A stretch of 64,000 bases of DNA, taken from contig NZ_JADWMY010000012.1 in the NCBI RefSeq assembly GCF_015767275.1, positions 1 to 64,000 on the forward strand. Direction: 5' to 3'. The position numbers and the translations under genes are program-made. The DNA comes from Herbaspirillum sp. AP02. Its GTDB lineage: Bacteria; Pseudomonadota; Gammaproteobacteria; Burkholderiales; Burkholderiaceae_D. A model generated the notes under the pieces. The model did not search any database, was not told the origin of the DNA, and saw only the letters and a list, made by a program, of their open reading frames with translations. The first letter of the stretch is position 1, and each line of letters starts with the position of its first letter. Below, in pieces: positions 36,104-46,612 of the stretch.

Positions 36104-37435
36104 TTATCGCGGTGTCATGCCGCCCTTGAAATTAGCTTTGCGGAGCAACGATTCATACTGCTGAGACATCACATAGTTCTGCACCTGGGCCATGAAATCC
36201 ATCGTCACGACCACGATGATCAGCAGCGATGTGCCACCAAAGTAGAACGGAACCTTCCAGCGTGCGATCAGGAACTCTGGCAGCAAGCACACCAAGGTGA
36301 TGTACACGGCGCCAGCCAGTGTCAGGCGCATCAGGATCTTGTCGATATAACGCGCCGTCTGGTCACCCGGACGGATACCCGGAACAAATGCACCACTCTT
36401 CTTCAGGTTATCTGCCGTTTCCTTGCTGTTGAATACCAGCGCGGTGTAGAAGAAGCAGAAGAACACGATGGCCACTGCATACAACAAAGCGTGGATCGGC
36501 TCGCCTGGTGCCATCGATGCCGCCAGATCCTTCAGGAAACGAATGAAGGGATTCGACGTGTCACCCGATGTGAACCAGCTGGTGATCGTGGCCGGGAACA
36601 AGATGATCGACGATGCAAAGATCGGCGGAATCACGCCAGCCATGTTCAGCTTCAGCGGCAGGTGGCTGCTTTGACCACCGTAGATCTTGTTGCCGACCTG
36701 ACGCTTCGCATAGTTCACCAGGATCTTGCGCTGACCACGTTCGATGAACACCACCAGGAACGTCACCAGAGCCACGATCAGGCAGATCAGGATCGCCGAC
36801 AGAGGGTTCATCGAACCGGTACGAACCAGCTCAAACAAGCCACCCAGTGCATTCGGCAGACCTGCTGCAATACCAGCGAAGATGATGATCGAGATGCCAT
36901 TGCCCAGACCACGTTCAGTGATCTGTTCACCCAGCCACATCAGGAACATCGTACCGGTAATGAGCGTCACCACCGTGGTCATACGGAAGGCCAGACCCGG
37001 ATCCAGCACCAGGCCGGCTTGCGATTCCAGCGCCACCGCAATACCCAGCGCCTGGAAGGTCGCCAGCACCAGGGTGCCGTAACGGGTGTACTGCGTGATC
37101 TTGCGACGACCGGCTTCACCCTCTTTCTTCAATGCTTCCAGCTGCGGCGAAACCACCGACAGCAGCTGCATGATGATCGATGCCGAGATATACGGCATGA
37201 TCCCCAGTGCGAAGATCGTAAAGCGCGACAGGGCACCACCGGAGAACATGTTGAACATGCCCAGAATGCCGCCCTGATTCTGCTTGAACAGCTGCGCCAA
37301 CTGCGTCGGATCAATACCCGGAACCGGGATATGTGCACCGATGCGATAAACGATCAACGCTCCCAGCAGGAACCACAAACGACTCCAGGGGAATCCTTTT
37401 GCGGCGCCTTTCGCTAATTGAGGAGTAGTTGCCAA
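36104..37435 (-). CDS. secY: preprotein translocase channel subunit SecY
   Basis: A 443-residue, ten-helix inner-membrane protein forming the SecYEG protein-conducting channel. Start [19 protein letters not shown]; the plug region ([32 protein letters not shown]) and the cytoplasmic loops binding SecA and the ribosome ([18 protein letters not shown] and [15 protein letters not shown]) are in order, shown here only as markers. It follows rplO by 19 bp. Confidence 0.99.
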   Translation of the reverse strand: MATTPQLAKGAAKGFPWSRLWFLLGALIVYRIGAHIPVPGIDPTQLAQLFKQNQGGILGMFNMFSGGALSRFTIFALGIMPYISASIIMQLLSVVSPQLEALKKEGEAGRRKITQYTRYGTLVLATFQALGIAVALESQAGLVLDPGLAFRMTTVVTLITGTMFLMWLGEQITERGLGNGISIIIFAGIAAGLPNALGGLFELVRTGSMNPLSAILICLIVALVTFLVVFIERGQRKILVNYAKRQVGNKIYGGQSSHLPLKLNMAGVIPPIFASSIILFPATITSWFTSGDTSNPFIRFLKDLAASMAPGEPIHALLYAVAIVFFCFFYTALVFNSKETADNLKKSGAFVPGIRPGDQTARYIDKILMRLTLAGAVYITLVCLLPEFLIARWKVPFYFGGTSLLIIVVVTMDFMAQVQNYVMSQQYESLLRKANFKGGMTPR

Positions 37436-37454
37436 TTAATGCTCCGGGACCGGA

Positions 37455-37889
37455 TCACTCAGCGACGGAACCACCGGCTGCTTCAATAGCGGCCTTGGCA
37501 CCAGCGGTTGCGATCAGACCCTTGACGGTTACCTTCTTGGTCAGTTCGCCAGCCTTGATGATACGCACGACACGAGCCAGTTCCGACACGAGGCCGGCTT
37601 GCTTCAGTGCCAGCACGTCGATCTCGGCGACGGGCAGCTTTTCCAGATCGGACAGGCGCACTTCAGCCTTGTAAGGCGTTGCCAGCGACTTGAAACCACG
37701 CTTGGGCAGACGACGTTGCAGGGGCATCTGGCCGCCTTCAAAGCCGACCTTGTGGAAACCGCCCGAACGCGACTTCTGACCCTTGTGGCCACGGCCGGCG
37801 GTCTTGCCCAGGCCAGAACCGATACCACGACCGACGCGACGCTTAGCGTGCTTCGCGCCTTCTGCGGGTTGGATAGTGTTTAATTGCAT
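37455..37889 (-). CDS. rplO: 50S ribosomal protein L15
   Basis: A 144-residue large-subunit assembly protein with the Gly/Arg/Lys-rich N-terminal part ([20 protein letters not shown]) and a globular C-terminal domain. ATG 37889 ([11 protein letters not shown]) is the family start; a longer frame to 37907 has no support. It lies 26 bp after rpmD and just before secY, as in the standard spc operon. Confidence 0.98.
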   Translation of the reverse strand: MQLNTIQPAEGAKHAKRRVGRGIGSGLGKTAGRGHKGQKSRSGGFHKVGFEGGQMPLQRRLPKRGFKSLATPYKAEVRLSDLEKLPVAEIDVLALKQAGLVSELARVVRIIKAGELTKKVTVKGLIATAGAKAAIEAAGGSVAE

Positions 37890-37915
37890 GATTCGCTCCG
37901 TTCGCAAGCTGACGC

Positions 37916-38095
37916 TTACGACACCACTTTCACAAGATAGGACACTTTGTTGATCATGCCGCGCACCGACGGGGTGTCTTCCAGCTCGGACACCGAGTTG
38001 ACGCGACGCAGACCCAGACCGCGCACGGTGGCGCGGTGGTCCTGACGAGTACCGATCAGACCCTTGACCAGCTTGACTTTGATTGTATTAGCCAT
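37916..38095 (-). CDS. rpmD: 50S ribosomal protein L30
   Basis: A 59-residue protein at the base of the large-subunit central protuberance. ATG 38095 gives [20 protein letters not shown], the usual start; the frame runs further to 38149 within rpsE without support. Central motif GLGLRRVNS is present. It starts 10 bp after the rpsE stop codon. Confidence 0.97.
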   Translation of the reverse strand: MANTIKVKLVKGLIGTRQDHRATVRGLGLRRVNSVSELEDTPSVRGMINKVSYLVKVVS

Positions 38096-38105
38096 CTCGA
38101 TCACC

Positions 38106-38624
38106 TTAGCCCAGGATTTCTTCGACCGACTTGCCGCGCTTGGCAGCAATTTCAGCCGGAGTGTTCATCTTCGACAGACCGTCGAGGGTGGCACGAACCA
38201 TGTTGTAGGGGTTGGTCGAACCGGTCGACTTGGCCACCACGTTGGTTACGCCCATCACTTCGAAGATCGCGCGCATCGGACCACCAGCGATCACGCCGGT
38301 ACCGTCCTTGGCCGGCGAGATCATCACCGACGAAGCGCCGTGCTTGCCGATAACGGTGTGCTGCACGGTACCGTTCTTCAGCGTGACCTTGATCAGCTTG
38401 CGACGGGCTTCTTCCATCGCCTTCTGCACGGCCACAGGCACTTCCTTCGACTTGCCCTTGCCCATGCCGATGCGGCCATCGCCGTCACCAACCACTGCCA
38501 GCGCTGCGAAACCCATGATACGGCCACCCTTCACCACCTTGGTGACGCGGTTGACAGCGATCATTTTTTCGCGCATGCCGTCATCAGGCTTGTCGCTTTG
38601 CGTTTTCGATTGCATTTTTGCCAT
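38106..38624 (-). CDS. rpsE: 30S ribosomal protein S5
   Basis: A 172-residue protein of the mRNA entry and accuracy centre. The S5 domain motif [21 protein letters not shown] and the C-terminal [22 protein letters not shown] block are intact. The start [13 protein letters not shown] has a short lysine-rich tail typical of this clade. It follows rplR by 12 bp. Confidence 0.98.
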   Translation of the reverse strand: MAKMQSKTQSDKPDDGMREKMIAVNRVTKVVKGGRIMGFAALAVVGDGDGRIGMGKGKSKEVPVAVQKAMEEARRKLIKVTLKNGTVQHTVIGKHGASSVMISPAKDGTGVIAGGPMRAIFEVMGVTNVVAKSTGSTNPYNMVRATLDGLSKMNTPAEIAAKRGKSVEEILG

Positions 38625-38636
38625 GATCGATAATCC

Positions 38637-38999
38637 TTAGAACTTCAGGCCGGCTTCACGCGCAGCCTCAGCCAGCGCCTTGACGCGACCGTGATAACGG
38701 AAACCGGAGCGGTCGAACGCGACTTCAGTCACACCGGCCTTCAGAGCCTTTTCTGCAACGCGCTTGCCGATCAGGGCGGCAGCGGCGGCATTGCCACCCT
38801 TGCCGGATTGACCAGCCAGCTCGGCGCGGACTTCGGCTTCCAGGGTGGAAGCCGAGGCCAGCACGTTGGCGTCGGGGCCGATGACGCTGGCGTAGATGTG
38901 CGTGTTGGTACGGTGCACAGCCAGACGATTCACCTTCAGTTCTGCGATCTTGGCGCGAGTCTGAGTCGCACGGCGCAGGCGAGATTGTTTCTTGTCCAT
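38637..38999 (-). CDS. rplR: 50S ribosomal protein L18
   Basis: A 120-residue 5S rRNA-binding protein. ATG 38999 gives [20 protein letters not shown], the family start; an upstream TTG (39005) is unlikely. The 5S-binding segment [20 protein letters not shown] and the ending [20 protein letters not shown] are standard. It lies 12 bp after rplF. Confidence 0.98.
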   Translation of the reverse strand: MDKKQSRLRRATQTRAKIAELKVNRLAVHRTNTHIYASVIGPDANVLASASTLEAEVRAELAGQSGKGGNAAAAALIGKRVAEKALKAGVTEVAFDRSGFRYHGRVKALAEAAREAGLKF

Positions 39000-39011
39000 C
39001 GTCAACCCCTA

Positions 39012-39545
39012 TTACTTCTTCTTGGTTTCTTTGAGCGTCACCACTTCGTCAGCGTAGCGCACACCCTTGCCCTTGTAGGGTTCGGGTTCGCGATAGGCGC
39101 GAATTTCAGCGGCGACCTGGCCAACCACCTGGCGATCGATACCCTTGATCAGGATTTCGGTCTGGGTCGGGGTCTCAACCTTGATGCCGGCAGGCATCTG
39201 GTGAACGATGGGGTGCGAGAAGCCCAGCGACAGGTTCAGCTTGTCGCCTTGTGCTTGTGCACGGAAACCCACGCCGACCAGGTTCAGCTTCTTTTCGAAG
39301 CCCTTGGTGACGCCGTTGACCATGTTGTTGACCAGAGCACGCAGGGTGCCCGACATCGCGTTGGCTTCGCGGCTGTCATCAGCCACTTCGAAGCTCAGCG
39401 AGCCATTGTTGTTGACCACCTTGACCTTCTTGGTCAGCGGTTGGGTCAAGGAACCCAGCGGGCCCTTGACGGTGATTTGCTCTGCAGTGATGGACGCTTC
39501 AGCGCCATTCGGCAGTGCAACAGGCATTTTACCTACACGAGACAT
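39012..39545 (-). CDS. rplF: 50S ribosomal protein L6
   Basis: A 177-residue protein near the factor-binding site of the large subunit, built of two homologous domains. Start [19 protein letters not shown]; the C-terminal motif [21 protein letters not shown] (partly quoted as [11 protein letters not shown]) is diagnostic. It lies 10 bp after rpsH. Confidence 0.98.
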   Translation of the reverse strand: MSRVGKMPVALPNGAEASITAEQITVKGPLGSLTQPLTKKVKVVNNNGSLSFEVADDSREANAMSGTLRALVNNMVNGVTKGFEKKLNLVGVGFRAQAQGDKLNLSLGFSHPIVHQMPAGIKVETPTQTEILIKGIDRQVVGQVAAEIRAYREPEPYKGKGVRYADEVVTLKETKKK

Positions 39546-39555
39546 CTTGCACTCC

Positions 39556-39951
39556 TTAGGCCACGTAGCAAATCACTTCGCCACCGACACCGGTTGCGCG
39601 TGCTTTGCGGTCAGTCATCACGCCGCGCGGGGTGGACACAATCGCCACGCCCAGGCCATTCATGACGTTGGGGATATCATCCTTGCCCTTGTAGATGCGC
39701 AGACCCGGACGGGACACGCGCTCCAGGCGCTCGATGACCGGACGGCCAGCGTAATACTTCAAACCGATTTTCAATTCAGCCTTGCCATCAGCGGCAACCA
39801 CGGCGAAATCTTCGATATAACCCTCGTCCTTGAGGACGTTGGCAATTGCAACCTTCACCTTGGAAGACGGCATGACGACGGTAGTCTTGTTCACGCCTTG
39901 TGCATTGCGGATACGGGTCAGCATATCGGCGATAGGATCGCTCATACTCAT
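39556..39951 (-). CDS. rpsH: 30S ribosomal protein S8
   Basis: A 131-residue primary 16S rRNA-binding protein; in E. coli it is the repressor of the spc operon, acting at rplE. Start [18 protein letters not shown] (the second ATG at 39945 is an equally possible start). The C-terminal motif ISTPRG-like [15 protein letters not shown] is intact. It lies 14 bp after rpsN. Confidence 0.98.
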   Translation of the reverse strand: MSMSDPIADMLTRIRNAQGVNKTTVVMPSSKVKVAIANVLKDEGYIEDFAVVAADGKAELKIGLKYYAGRPVIERLERVSRPGLRIYKGKDDIPNVMNGLGVAIVSTPRGVMTDRKARATGVGGEVICYVA

Positions 39952-39965
39952 TGCTTCTTCTCCTA

Positions 39966-40271
39966 TTACCAGCTAGCTTTGGTCAAACCCGGGATTTCGC
40001 CGCGCATGGCGATTTCACGGACCTTGATACGGCCCAATCCGAACTTGCGGAAAGTACCACGGGGACGGCCAGTCAGCGCGCAACGGTTACGTTGGCGGGT
40101 CGGAGCCGAGTTACGGGGCAGCGCCTGCAGCTTCAGACGTGCTTCGTAACGCTCTTCATCCGACTTCGATTGGTCGTCGATAATAGCCTTCAACTCGGCG
40201 CGCTTGGCGGCATACTTCTTCACCATATCTGCGCGCTTCTGTTCACGGTTAATCAGTGCCAGTTTTGCCAT
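39966..40271 (-). CDS. rpsN: 30S ribosomal protein S14, zinc-independent form
   Basis: A 101-residue head protein of the small subunit. It is the long form without a zinc ribbon: only one cysteine remains ([11 protein letters not shown]), so it does not need zinc, in contrast to the C+ L36 of the same operon. Ending [12 protein letters not shown] is diagnostic. It starts 7 bp after rplE. Confidence 0.98.
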   Translation of the reverse strand: MAKLALINREQKRADMVKKYAAKRAELKAIIDDQSKSDEERYEARLKLQALPRNSAPTRQRNRCALTGRPRGTFRKFGLGRIKVREIAMRGEIPGLTKASW

Positions 40272-40278
40272 GGCATCC

Positions 40279-40818
40279 TCAGTTTCTGAACGGGAATTTA
40301 AATGCGGCGAGAAGCGACTTCGCTTCGTCGTCGGTCTTTGCAGTGGTGGTGATACTGATGTTCATACCACGCAGTGCATCGATCTTGTCGTACTCAATTT
40401 CGGGGAAGATGATCTGCTCTTTCACACCGATGTTGTAGTTGCCACGACCGTCGAACGCACGACCCGACACACCACGGAAGTCACGCACGCGCGGCAGGGC
40501 CACGGTGATCAGACGATCCAGGAATTCGTACATGTGAGCGCCACGCAGGGTCACCATGCAACCGATCGGATAGCCTTCGCGGATCTTGAAACCTGCGATA
40601 GCCTTGCGAGCCTTGGTCACCACCGGCTTCTGGCCAGCGATCTTGGTCAGATCGCCAACGGCGTGCTCGATGATCTTCTTGTCCGCAACTGCTTCCGACA
40701 GACCCATGTTCAGGGTGATCTTCAGGATGCGCGGAACTTCCATCACCGACTTGTACGAATACTTCGTAGTCAGATCGGCGACGACCTTATCTTTATAAAA
40801 CTGTTGAAGACGTGCCAT
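40279..40818 (-). CDS. rplE: 50S ribosomal protein L5
   Basis: A 179-residue 5S rRNA-binding protein that also touches the P-site tRNA. Start [16 protein letters not shown]; motifs [15 protein letters not shown] and [16 protein letters not shown] are standard. It lies 5 bp after rplX. In E. coli the S8 target lies at this gene; I did not find an obvious copy of it here. Confidence 0.98.
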   Translation of the reverse strand: MARLQQFYKDKVVADLTTKYSYKSVMEVPRILKITLNMGLSEAVADKKIIEHAVGDLTKIAGQKPVVTKARKAIAGFKIREGYPIGCMVTLRGAHMYEFLDRLITVALPRVRDFRGVSGRAFDGRGNYNIGVKEQIIFPEIEYDKIDALRGMNISITTTAKTDDEAKSLLAAFKFPFRN

Positions 40819-40823
40819 GATGT

Positions 40824-41138
40824 TTAAACCTTAACGACTTCGCCGTTGGACTTGTAAGCGCGGACCTTCTTGCCGTCCACTTCCTTGTAAGCCACACGAT
40901 CTGCCTTGCCGGTCGCAGCGTTGAACAACGCGACGTTCGACACATGAATTGGCATCAGCTTATCGACGATGCCGCCAGTTGCACCAGTCATCGGATTGGG
41001 ACGGGTCGCCTTCTTTGCGACATTCACGCCTTCCACGACGACATAATCGGCGCTGACGCGAGCAGTCACGACACCGCGCTTGCCCTTGTCTTTGCCGGTC
41101 AACACGATGACTTCATCGTTTTTACGAATCTTTGCCAT
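40824..41138 (-). CDS. rplX: 50S ribosomal protein L24
   Basis: A 104-residue assembly-initiator protein of the large subunit with an N-terminal KOW motif ([17 protein letters not shown]). ATG 41138 (MAKIRKNDE) is the usual start; the longer frame at 41144 begins with a non-ATG codon and adds two residues. It lies 9 bp after rplN. Confidence 0.97.
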   Translation of the reverse strand: MAKIRKNDEVIVLTGKDKGKRGVVTARVSADYVVVEGVNVAKKATRPNPMTGATGGIVDKLMPIHVSNVALFNAATGKADRVAYKEVDGKKVRAYKSNGEVVKV

Positions 41139-41147
41139 GACCACTCC

Positions 41148-41516
41148 TTACAGAACTTCAGGTGCCAGGGAGACGATCTTCATGAAGCGCTCTGTACGCA
41201 GCTCACGAGTCACCGGCCCAAAGATACGGGTGCCGATGGGCTCCAGCTTGGCGTTCAGCAGGACGGCAGCATTACCATCGAACTTGACCAGCGAACCATC
41301 CTGACGACGCACGCCCTTGGCGGTACGAACGACGACAGCGTTATAAATTTCACCCTTCTTGACGCGACCACGCGGTGCTGCGCTCTTGACAGTAACCTTG
41401 ATCACATCGCCAATGCCCGCATAGCGGCGCTTGGAACCACCCAAGACCTTGATGCACAGAACTTCGCGCGCACCAGTGTTGTCGGCCACTTCGAGCCGGC
41501 TTTCAGTTTGAATCAT
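41148..41516 (-). CDS. rplN: 50S ribosomal protein L14
   Basis: A 122-residue subunit-interface protein. Start [19 protein letters not shown]; ending [20 protein letters not shown] is diagnostic. It is the first gene of the spc unit and is separated from rpsQ by an exceptional 196-bp gap, which carries a candidate promoter inside a perfect inverted repeat (41661-41696). Confidence 0.98.
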   Translation of the reverse strand: MIQTESRLEVADNTGAREVLCIKVLGGSKRRYAGIGDVIKVTVKSAAPRGRVKKGEIYNAVVVRTAKGVRRQDGSLVKFDGNAAVLLNAKLEPIGTRIFGPVTRELRTERFMKIVSLAPEVL

Positions 41517-41660
41517 GATATTTTCTTTCCCAACTTAATCCGCTTCGCACGATGCGCTGGCGGTCAGTCTTGGTCCTGTTAGCAAGCGAACTCGCTAGTT
41601 AGGGGACGAATAGAGCTACTCTTGAGCCTCTCTTTGCAGGCTTATGCTTACAAAGAAAGA

Positions 41661-41690
41661 GCTCGATATTATGTCAGCATAATATCGAGC
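41661..41690. repeat. perfect 13-bp inverted repeat between rpsQ and rplN
   Basis: GCTCGATATTATG (41661-41673) and its exact complement CATAATATCGAGC (41678-41690) around TCAG. The transcript read leftward would form a 13-bp stem followed by CTCTTTCTTTG, a weak U-run. The repeat also overlaps a -10 element. Confidence 0.9.
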
Positions 41691-41696
41691 ACGCAA
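41668..41696 (-). promoter_or_regulatory. predicted sigma-70 promoter of the spc unit (rplN onward)
   Basis: Read leftward: -35 TTGCGT (41691-41696), 17-bp spacer, -10 CATAAT (41668-41673). The -10 matches five of six consensus bases and is inside the inverted repeat 41661-41690. The start would be near 41661, about 145 nt before rplN. Confidence 0.5.
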
Positions 41697-41712
41697 GTAC
41701 TACTTTTGCTAC

Positions 41713-41985
41713 TTAGACGATTTGTGCTTCCTGTACCACACGGGTCACAGTCCACGCCTTCGTCTTGGAGATCGGACGGCTTTCGGTGATTTCCACCACA
41801 TCGCCGGCCTTCGCCGTGTTTTGCTCATCGTGCGCATGGTACTTCTTGGTGCGCTTGATGATCTTGCCGTACAGCGGGTGCTTCATTTGACGCTCGATTT
41901 CGACAGTGACGGTCTTGTCCATCTTGTCCGACACAACTTTGCCAATCAGCGTGCGCTTGAGCGCTTGTTTCACTTGATCGTTCAT
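41713..41985 (-). CDS. rpsQ: 30S ribosomal protein S17
   Basis: A 90-residue primary 16S rRNA-binding OB-fold protein. Start [25 protein letters not shown]-type with the core [21 protein letters not shown]. It overlaps rpmC by four bases (ATGA), implying coupled translation. It is the last gene of the S10 unit; the 196-bp gap after it separates it from rplN. Confidence 0.98.
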   Translation of the reverse strand: MNDQVKQALKRTLIGKVVSDKMDKTVTVEIERQMKHPLYGKIIKRTKKYHAHDEQNTAKAGDVVEITESRPISKTKAWTVTRVVQEAQIV

Positions 41986-42176
41986 TGTTGGCCATCCTTC
42001 GAGTTGATCACAGTTTTCACACGTGCGATGTCGCGACGTACCTTCTTCAGCTGTGCGGTATTGTTCAGTTGCTGGGTCGCAATTTGCATGCGCAGGCTGA
42101 ACTGAGCTTTCAACAGCTCGCCCAGTTCCTTTTCCAGCCCTGCCTTGTCCTTACCGCGGAGTTCCGATGCTTTCAT
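41982..42176 (-). CDS. rpmC: 50S ribosomal protein L29
   Basis: A 64-residue two-helix protein at the nascent-chain exit, part of the trigger-factor and SRP docking area. Start [20 protein letters not shown] and the motif [15 protein letters not shown] are standard. Its stop codon overlaps the rpsQ start. Confidence 0.97.
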   Translation of the reverse strand: MKASELRGKDKAGLEKELGELLKAQFSLRMQIATQQLNNTAQLKKVRRDIARVKTVINSKDGQQ

Positions 42177-42189
42177 GTTCCGCTCCTAA

Positions 42190-42609
42190 TTATTGACCGA
42201 CTTGGCGAACAACGAAAGTCGTCGACAGCGGCAATTTGGCAGCAGCCAAACGGAACGCCTCGCGAGCCAGGGTTTCGTCCACACCGTCCATCTCGTACAG
42301 TACCTTACCCGGCTGGATTTCAGCCACGTAGTACTCCGGATTGCCCTTACCATTACCCATACGCACTTCTGCAGGCTTCTGGGAAATTGGCTTGTCCGGG
42401 AAGACGCGGATCCAGATACGACCACCGCGCTTGATGTGACGGGTCATCGCACGACGAGCAGCTTCGATCTGACGGGCAGTGAGACGGCCGCGGCCGGTTG
42501 CCTTCAGACCAAAATCGCCGAACGAGACGGCAGTTCCGCGGGTATGCGAAATGCCGGTGTTACGACCTTTTTGTTCTTTACGATATTTTCTACGTGCTGG
42601 TTGCAGCAT
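42190..42609 (-). CDS. rplP: 50S ribosomal protein L16
   Basis: A 139-residue protein close to the A-site tRNA and peptidyl transferase centre. Start [19 protein letters not shown]; motifs [20 protein letters not shown] and [14 protein letters not shown] are diagnostic. It begins 2 bp after the rpsC stop codon. Confidence 0.98.
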   Translation of the reverse strand: MLQPARRKYRKEQKGRNTGISHTRGTAVSFGDFGLKATGRGRLTARQIEAARRAMTRHIKRGGRIWIRVFPDKPISQKPAEVRMGNGKGNPEYYVAEIQPGKVLYEMDGVDETLAREAFRLAAAKLPLSTTFVVRQVGQ

Positions 42610-42611
42610 GA

Positions 42612-43430
42612 TTATTCTCCCGCTTTCTCAGCCGACACACCGGCATCGGCAGCTTGAGGACGACCACCGCCACGCTTCGCACCGGCGCCAGGAGCACCAG
42701 TCTTGGAGCGGGGACGTGCACCCGGCTTGCCGTCGTCACGACGGGGACCACGACGCTTCTTGTCGTCATCCAGTTCGCCGACCAGCACCGGCGATTCGCC
42801 GTTTGCCAGGCGGTCGCCCTTGTAGACCCACACCTTCACACCGATGATGCCGTAGGTGGTTTCAGCTTCGCCGAAGCCATAATCGATATCGGCGCGCAGG
42901 GTGTGCAGCGGCACGCGACCTTCGCGGTACCATTCGGTACGTGCGATTTCGATGCCGTTCAGACGGCCAGACGACATGATCTTGATGCCTTGGGCGCCCA
43001 GACGCATGGCGTTCTGCATCGCACGCTTCATGGCGCGACGGAACATGATGCGCTTTTCCAGCTGCTGGCAGATCGAGTCAGCGATCAGCTGAGCATCGGC
43101 TTCCGGCTTGCGGATTTCTTCGATGTTGACGTGCACGGGCACGCCCATCAGCTTGGCCAGTGCCGACTTCAGCACTTCGATGTCTTCACCCTTCTTGCCA
43201 ATCACAACGCCCGGACGGGAGCTGTAAATGGTGATGCGGGCATTCTTGGCCGGACGCTCGATGACCACGCGGCCAACCGAAGCGTTCTTCAGCTTCTTCT
43301 TCAGGTAAGCACGGACCTTCAGGTCCTCATTGAGCATGTCGGCAAAGTTGTTGTTGCCTGCATACCAACGCGAGCCCCAGTTACGTGTAACCGCCAGACG
43401 GAAACCGGTTGGATGAATCTTCTGTCCCAT
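42612..43430 (-). CDS. rpsC: 30S ribosomal protein S3
   Basis: A 272-residue protein of the mRNA entry channel with helicase-related residues. N-terminal KH domain ([19 protein letters not shown]) and S3 C-terminal domain (GWY-type [20 protein letters not shown]) are intact. It is about 40 residues longer than E. coli S3 owing to a Gly/Ala/Arg/Lys-rich tail after about 228, a common betaproteobacterial trait. It follows rplV by 9 bp. Confidence 0.98.
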   Translation of the reverse strand: MGQKIHPTGFRLAVTRNWGSRWYAGNNNFADMLNEDLKVRAYLKKKLKNASVGRVVIERPAKNARITIYSSRPGVVIGKKGEDIEVLKSALAKLMGVPVHVNIEEIRKPEADAQLIADSICQQLEKRIMFRRAMKRAMQNAMRLGAQGIKIMSSGRLNGIEIARTEWYREGRVPLHTLRADIDYGFGEAETTYGIIGVKVWVYKGDRLANGESPVLVGELDDDKKRRGPRRDDGKPGARPRSKTGAPGAGAKRGGGRPQAADAGVSAEKAGE

Positions 43431-43439
43431 CGTGACTCC

Positions 43440-43769
43440 TTAGTTTCCGACGGTCACGTAGATGTGACACGACTGCTTGGAAATACGATCACCACGGCCC
43501 TTTGCACGCGCTGTGAAGCGCTTCAGGACCGCACCCTTTTCCACATAAATGGTCTTGACAGTCAGCTCGTCAATGTCGGCACCATCATTGTGTTCGGCGT
43601 TCGCAATGGCGGACTCCAGAACCTTCTTGATGATGACCGCGCCCTTCTTGGGGCTGAAGGCCAAGATATTCAGTGCCTGATCAACTTTTTTACCGCGGAT
43701 CAGGTCTGCAACCAGGCGGCCCTTCTGGGCCGACAGGTGCACACCGCGCAGAGTAGCTTTAGTTTCCAT
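43440..43769 (-). CDS. rplV: 50S ribosomal protein L22
   Basis: A 109-residue protein whose beta-hairpin lines the nascent-peptide tunnel. Of two adjacent ATG codons (43772 and 43769), the second has the better spacing from AAGG and gives the usual METKA start. The hairpin region [16 protein letters not shown] shows no deletion. It lies 9 bp after rpsS. Confidence 0.97.
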   Translation of the reverse strand: METKATLRGVHLSAQKGRLVADLIRGKKVDQALNILAFSPKKGAVIIKKVLESAIANAEHNDGADIDELTVKTIYVEKGAVLKRFTARAKGRGDRISKQSCHIYVTVGN

Positions 43770-43778
43770 CATAGGACC

Positions 43779-44054
43779 TTATTTCTTAGCCTTCTTATCG
43801 GCAGCGTGACCCTTGAAAGTACGGGTCAGCGCGAATTCGCCGAGCTTGTGACCAACCATGTTTTCCGAGACATAGACCGGCACGTGTGCCTTGCCGTTGT
43901 GCACGGCAATGGTCAGACCGATGAAGTCGGGCATGATGGTCGAACGACGCGACCAGGTCTTGATCGGCTTCTTGTCCTTGGTAGCCTGGGCAGCCTCAAC
44001 CTTTTTCACCAGGTGGGCGTCGCAGAAAGGACCTTTTTTCAATGAACGTGTCAT
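43779..44054 (-). CDS. rpsS: 30S ribosomal protein S19
   Basis: A 91-residue head protein pairing with S13. Start [20 protein letters not shown]; motifs [20 protein letters not shown] and [12 protein letters not shown] are diagnostic. It lies 10 bp after rplB. Confidence 0.98.
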   Translation of the reverse strand: MTRSLKKGPFCDAHLVKKVEAAQATKDKKPIKTWSRRSTIMPDFIGLTIAVHNGKAHVPVYVSENMVGHKLGEFALTRTFKGHAADKKAKK

Positions 44055-44064
44055 GTTTTATCCT

Positions 44065-44892
44065 TTATTTCTTGCCGCGACGCGAGACAATCATCGAAGT
44101 CGTACGCTTGTTGCTACGAGTCTTCTTGCCCTTGGTCTGCTGGCCCCACGGCGAAACCGGGTGACGGCCAGCGGCGGTCTTGCCTTCACCACCACCGTGC
44201 GGGTGATCGACCGGGTTCATGACAACGCCACGAACGGTCGGACGCACACCGCGCCAACGGGTTGCACCAGCCTTACCGATCTTGCGCAGGTTGTGCTCAC
44301 CGTTACCGACTTCACCGATGGTGGCGCGGCATTCGATGTGAACGCGACGCACTTCACCGGAGCGCAGGCGAACCTGAGCGTAGGTACCTTCACGCGCCAT
44401 CAGCACCACAGCGGCGCCGGCGGTACGTGCGATCTGGGCACCCTTGCCCGGCAGCATTTCCACGCAGTGGATGGTGGTACCGACGGGGATGTTGCGGATC
44501 GGCAGGGTGTTGCCCGACTTGATCGGAGCTTCAGAACCGCTGATCAGCTGATCGCCGACTGCCACGCCCTTGGGAGCGATGATGTACTTGCGCTCACCGT
44601 CCGCGTAGCACAGCAGTGCAATGTGCGCGGTACGGTTCGGGTCGTATTCGATACGCTCGACCTTGGCCGGGATACCATCCTTGTTGCGACGGAAGTCGAC
44701 AACACGGTAGTGCTGCTTGTGACCACCGCCGATGTGGCGGGTGGTGATGTGGCCGTTGTTGTTACGGCCGGCGGTCTTGGACTTCTTTTCGACCAGCGAT
44801 GCCAGCGGACGGCCCTTGTACAGGTCGGGATTGACGACCTTGACCATGCCGCGCCGACCGGGCGAGGTCGGCTTCACTTTTACGAGTGCCAT
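44065..44892 (-). CDS. rplB: 50S ribosomal protein L2
   Basis: A 275-residue core large-subunit protein required for subunit joining and peptidyl transfer. Start [19 protein letters not shown]; the conserved histidine loop [13 protein letters not shown] and the ending [19 protein letters not shown]-type tail are present. Its ATG shares one base with the rplW stop codon (TAATG), so translation is coupled. Confidence 0.98.
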   Translation of the reverse strand: MALVKVKPTSPGRRGMVKVVNPDLYKGRPLASLVEKKSKTAGRNNNGHITTRHIGGGHKQHYRVVDFRRNKDGIPAKVERIEYDPNRTAHIALLCYADGERKYIIAPKGVAVGDQLISGSEAPIKSGNTLPIRNIPVGTTIHCVEMLPGKGAQIARTAGAAVVLMAREGTYAQVRLRSGEVRRVHIECRATIGEVGNGEHNLRKIGKAGATRWRGVRPTVRGVVMNPVDHPHGGGEGKTAAGRHPVSPWGQQTKGKKTRSNKRTTSMIVSRRGKK

Positions 44893-45209
44893 TATTTAGC
44901 CTCCTCGGTGAAGTTGATTTCTTGACCCGGCTTCAGGCTGACGAATGCACGGCGAGTGTGGTTGCGGCGGCCCATACCGTTCTTCGAGCGCTTTTGCTTG
45001 CCCTGACGGTTGGCGACTTGCACCGATTCCACTTCCACCTTGAACAGCAGTTCGACGGCGGCCTTGACTTCCAGCTTGGTGGCGTCCTTGGCGACCAGGA
45101 AGACGACTTGCTCGTTCTTCTCGGCGACAAAGGTTGCCTTTTCGGAGATCACCGGTGCCAGCAGCACCTTCATCAGGCGCTCTTCGCTATGTTTCACGAT
45201 TGCGTTCAT
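44892..45209 (-). CDS. rplW: 50S ribosomal protein L23
   Basis: A 105-residue protein at the tunnel exit, docking site for trigger factor and SRP. The family core is [20 protein letters not shown] and [12 protein letters not shown]. The N-terminal eleven residues ([11 protein letters not shown]) are typical of betaproteobacteria. It overlaps rplD by four bases (ATGA). Confidence 0.97.
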   Translation of the reverse strand: MNAIVKHSEERLMKVLLAPVISEKATFVAEKNEQVVFLVAKDATKLEVKAAVELLFKVEVESVQVANRQGKQKRSKNGMGRRNHTRRAFVSLKPGQEINFTEEAK

Positions 45210-45826
45210 GCCAGCAACTCCTCAATCTTTGCCAGAGCCAGCTTGGTGATCAAGACATTCTTGAAGTACACCAGCGACACGGGATCAGCTTGACGCGGCT
45301 CGACCACCAGCACGCCCGGCAGATTGCGCGAGGCCAGCAGCAGCTTTTCGTCCAGGCTGTCGGTAATAACCAGCACCGATTCCAGACCCATGCCCTTGAG
45401 CTTTTGGGCCAGCAGCTTGGTCTTCGGGGCTTCGACGGCGAACTCTTCGACGACCGACAGGCGGCCTTCACGTGCCAACTGGGACAGAATCGAGCAGACA
45501 CCTGCGCGATACATCTTCTTGTTGACCTTGTGGGTGAAGTTTTCGTCAGGCGAGTTCGGGAAGATACGACCACCGCCACGCCACAGAGGCGACGAGGACA
45601 TACCGGCACGTGCGCGGCCAGTACCCTTTTGACGCCAAGGCTTCTTGGTGGTGTGACTGACTTCTTCACGATCCTTTTGCTTGCGATTGCCGCTACGAGC
45701 GTTAGCTTGGTAGGCAACCACGACCTGGTGGATCAGGGCTTCGTTGTAGTCACGACCGAAAATGGTATCCGGTGCGGCGACGTTCGAAGCAGCTTGACCT
45801 TGGTCATTCAGGAGCTTCAGTTCCAT
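45206..45826 (-). CDS. rplD: 50S ribosomal protein L4
   Basis: A 206-residue protein with a tunnel-reaching loop ([20 protein letters not shown]). In E. coli free L4 represses the S10 operon through a leader hairpin. Here the leader with two hairpins lies before rplC rather than before rpsJ (46487-46577), which could be the matching target. It lies 3 bp after rplC. Confidence 0.98.
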   Translation of the reverse strand: MELKLLNDQGQAASNVAAPDTIFGRDYNEALIHQVVVAYQANARSGNRKQKDREEVSHTTKKPWRQKGTGRARAGMSSSPLWRGGGRIFPNSPDENFTHKVNKKMYRAGVCSILSQLAREGRLSVVEEFAVEAPKTKLLAQKLKGMGLESVLVITDSLDEKLLLASRNLPGVLVVEPRQADPVSLVYFKNVLITKLALAKIEELLA

Positions 45827-45829
45827 TGA

Positions 45830-46486
45830 TTAAGCCCCCTTCTTCGCTTTGACTTTGACTGCGGGCGAGACGATCACTTGACCGTTCTTGGCACCGGGAA
45901 CGGCACCCTTCACCAGCAGCAATTGACGCTCTGCGTCCACACGGGCGATTTCCAGGTTCTGGACGGTGGTCTTGACATCACCCAGGTGACCGGTCATGCG
46001 CTTGCCGGGGAACACGCGGCCCGGATCCTGCGCCATACCGATGGAGCCAGGAACATTGTGCGAGCGGGAGTTACCGTGGGTCGCGCGACCCGATGCGAAG
46101 TTGTAACGCTTGATGGTACCGGCGTAGCCCTTACCGATCGACACGCCTTGCACGTCGACTTTCTGGCCAGCTTCAAACATGCCGATGCCAACGACGTCGC
46201 CTGCCTTCAGTTCGGCAGCCTTGGAAGCGTCAACACGGAATTCTTTGAGGACAGTACCTGCCTCGACGCCAGCTTTGGCGAAGTGGCCGGCGGCGGCTTT
46301 CACCACGCGCGAAGCGCGGCGTTGACCGAAGGTCACCTGAACAGCGGAATAACCATCCACTTCAGGCGTTTTGATTTGTGTCACGCGGTTGTTGGACACG
46401 TCCAGCACGGTCACAGGGATCGAATCCCCATCTTCCGTGAAGATGCGCATCATACCAACCTTGCGACCAACAAGGCCCAGGCTCAT
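45830..46486 (-). CDS. rplC: 50S ribosomal protein L3
   Basis: A 218-residue protein that starts large-subunit assembly and reaches the peptidyl transferase centre. ATG 46486 ([16 protein letters not shown]) follows GGAGAAAACA; the longer open frame to 46612 would run through the promoter. The motif [20 protein letters not shown] with [14 protein letters not shown] is diagnostic. It is first in its own unit, behind a strong promoter and a structured leader. Confidence 0.98.
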   Translation of the reverse strand: MSLGLVGRKVGMMRIFTEDGDSIPVTVLDVSNNRVTQIKTPEVDGYSAVQVTFGQRRASRVVKAAAGHFAKAGVEAGTVLKEFRVDASKAAELKAGDVVGIGMFEAGQKVDVQGVSIGKGYAGTIKRYNFASGRATHGNSRSHNVPGSIGMAQDPGRVFPGKRMTGHLGDVKTTVQNLEIARVDAERQLLLVKGAVPGAKNGQVIVSPAVKVKAKKGA

Positions 46487-46577
46487 TGTTTTCTCCATTC
46501 CCGCCTGCGATTGGGCGGGGCTGATGTTCGTACTACCATAAATTATGGGCTTTGCAGACGCAAAACCCACATCGAAG
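46487..46577 (-). promoter_or_regulatory. rplC mRNA leader with two hairpins (possible L4 target)
   Basis: About 90 nt of untranslated leader from the predicted start to the rplC ATG. Read leftward, a nine-bp hairpin with one G-U pair (arms 46560-46568 and 46547-46555) precedes a six-bp GGCGGG/CCCGCC hairpin (arms 46514-46519 and 46500-46505) that ends just before the ribosome site. Function as an autoregulatory element is inferred from position. Confidence 0.45.
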
Positions 46578-46583
46578 CCGAGC

Positions 46584-46612
46584 ATTATAGCCCGTAAAAC
46601 AAAAGCGCACAA
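46584..46612 (-). promoter_or_regulatory. predicted strong sigma-70 promoter of the S10 unit (rplC onward)
   Basis: Read leftward: -35 TTGTGC (46607-46612), 17-bp spacer, perfect -10 TATAAT (46584-46589). The -35 box is part of the stem of the rpsJ terminator hairpin. Confidence 0.75.
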
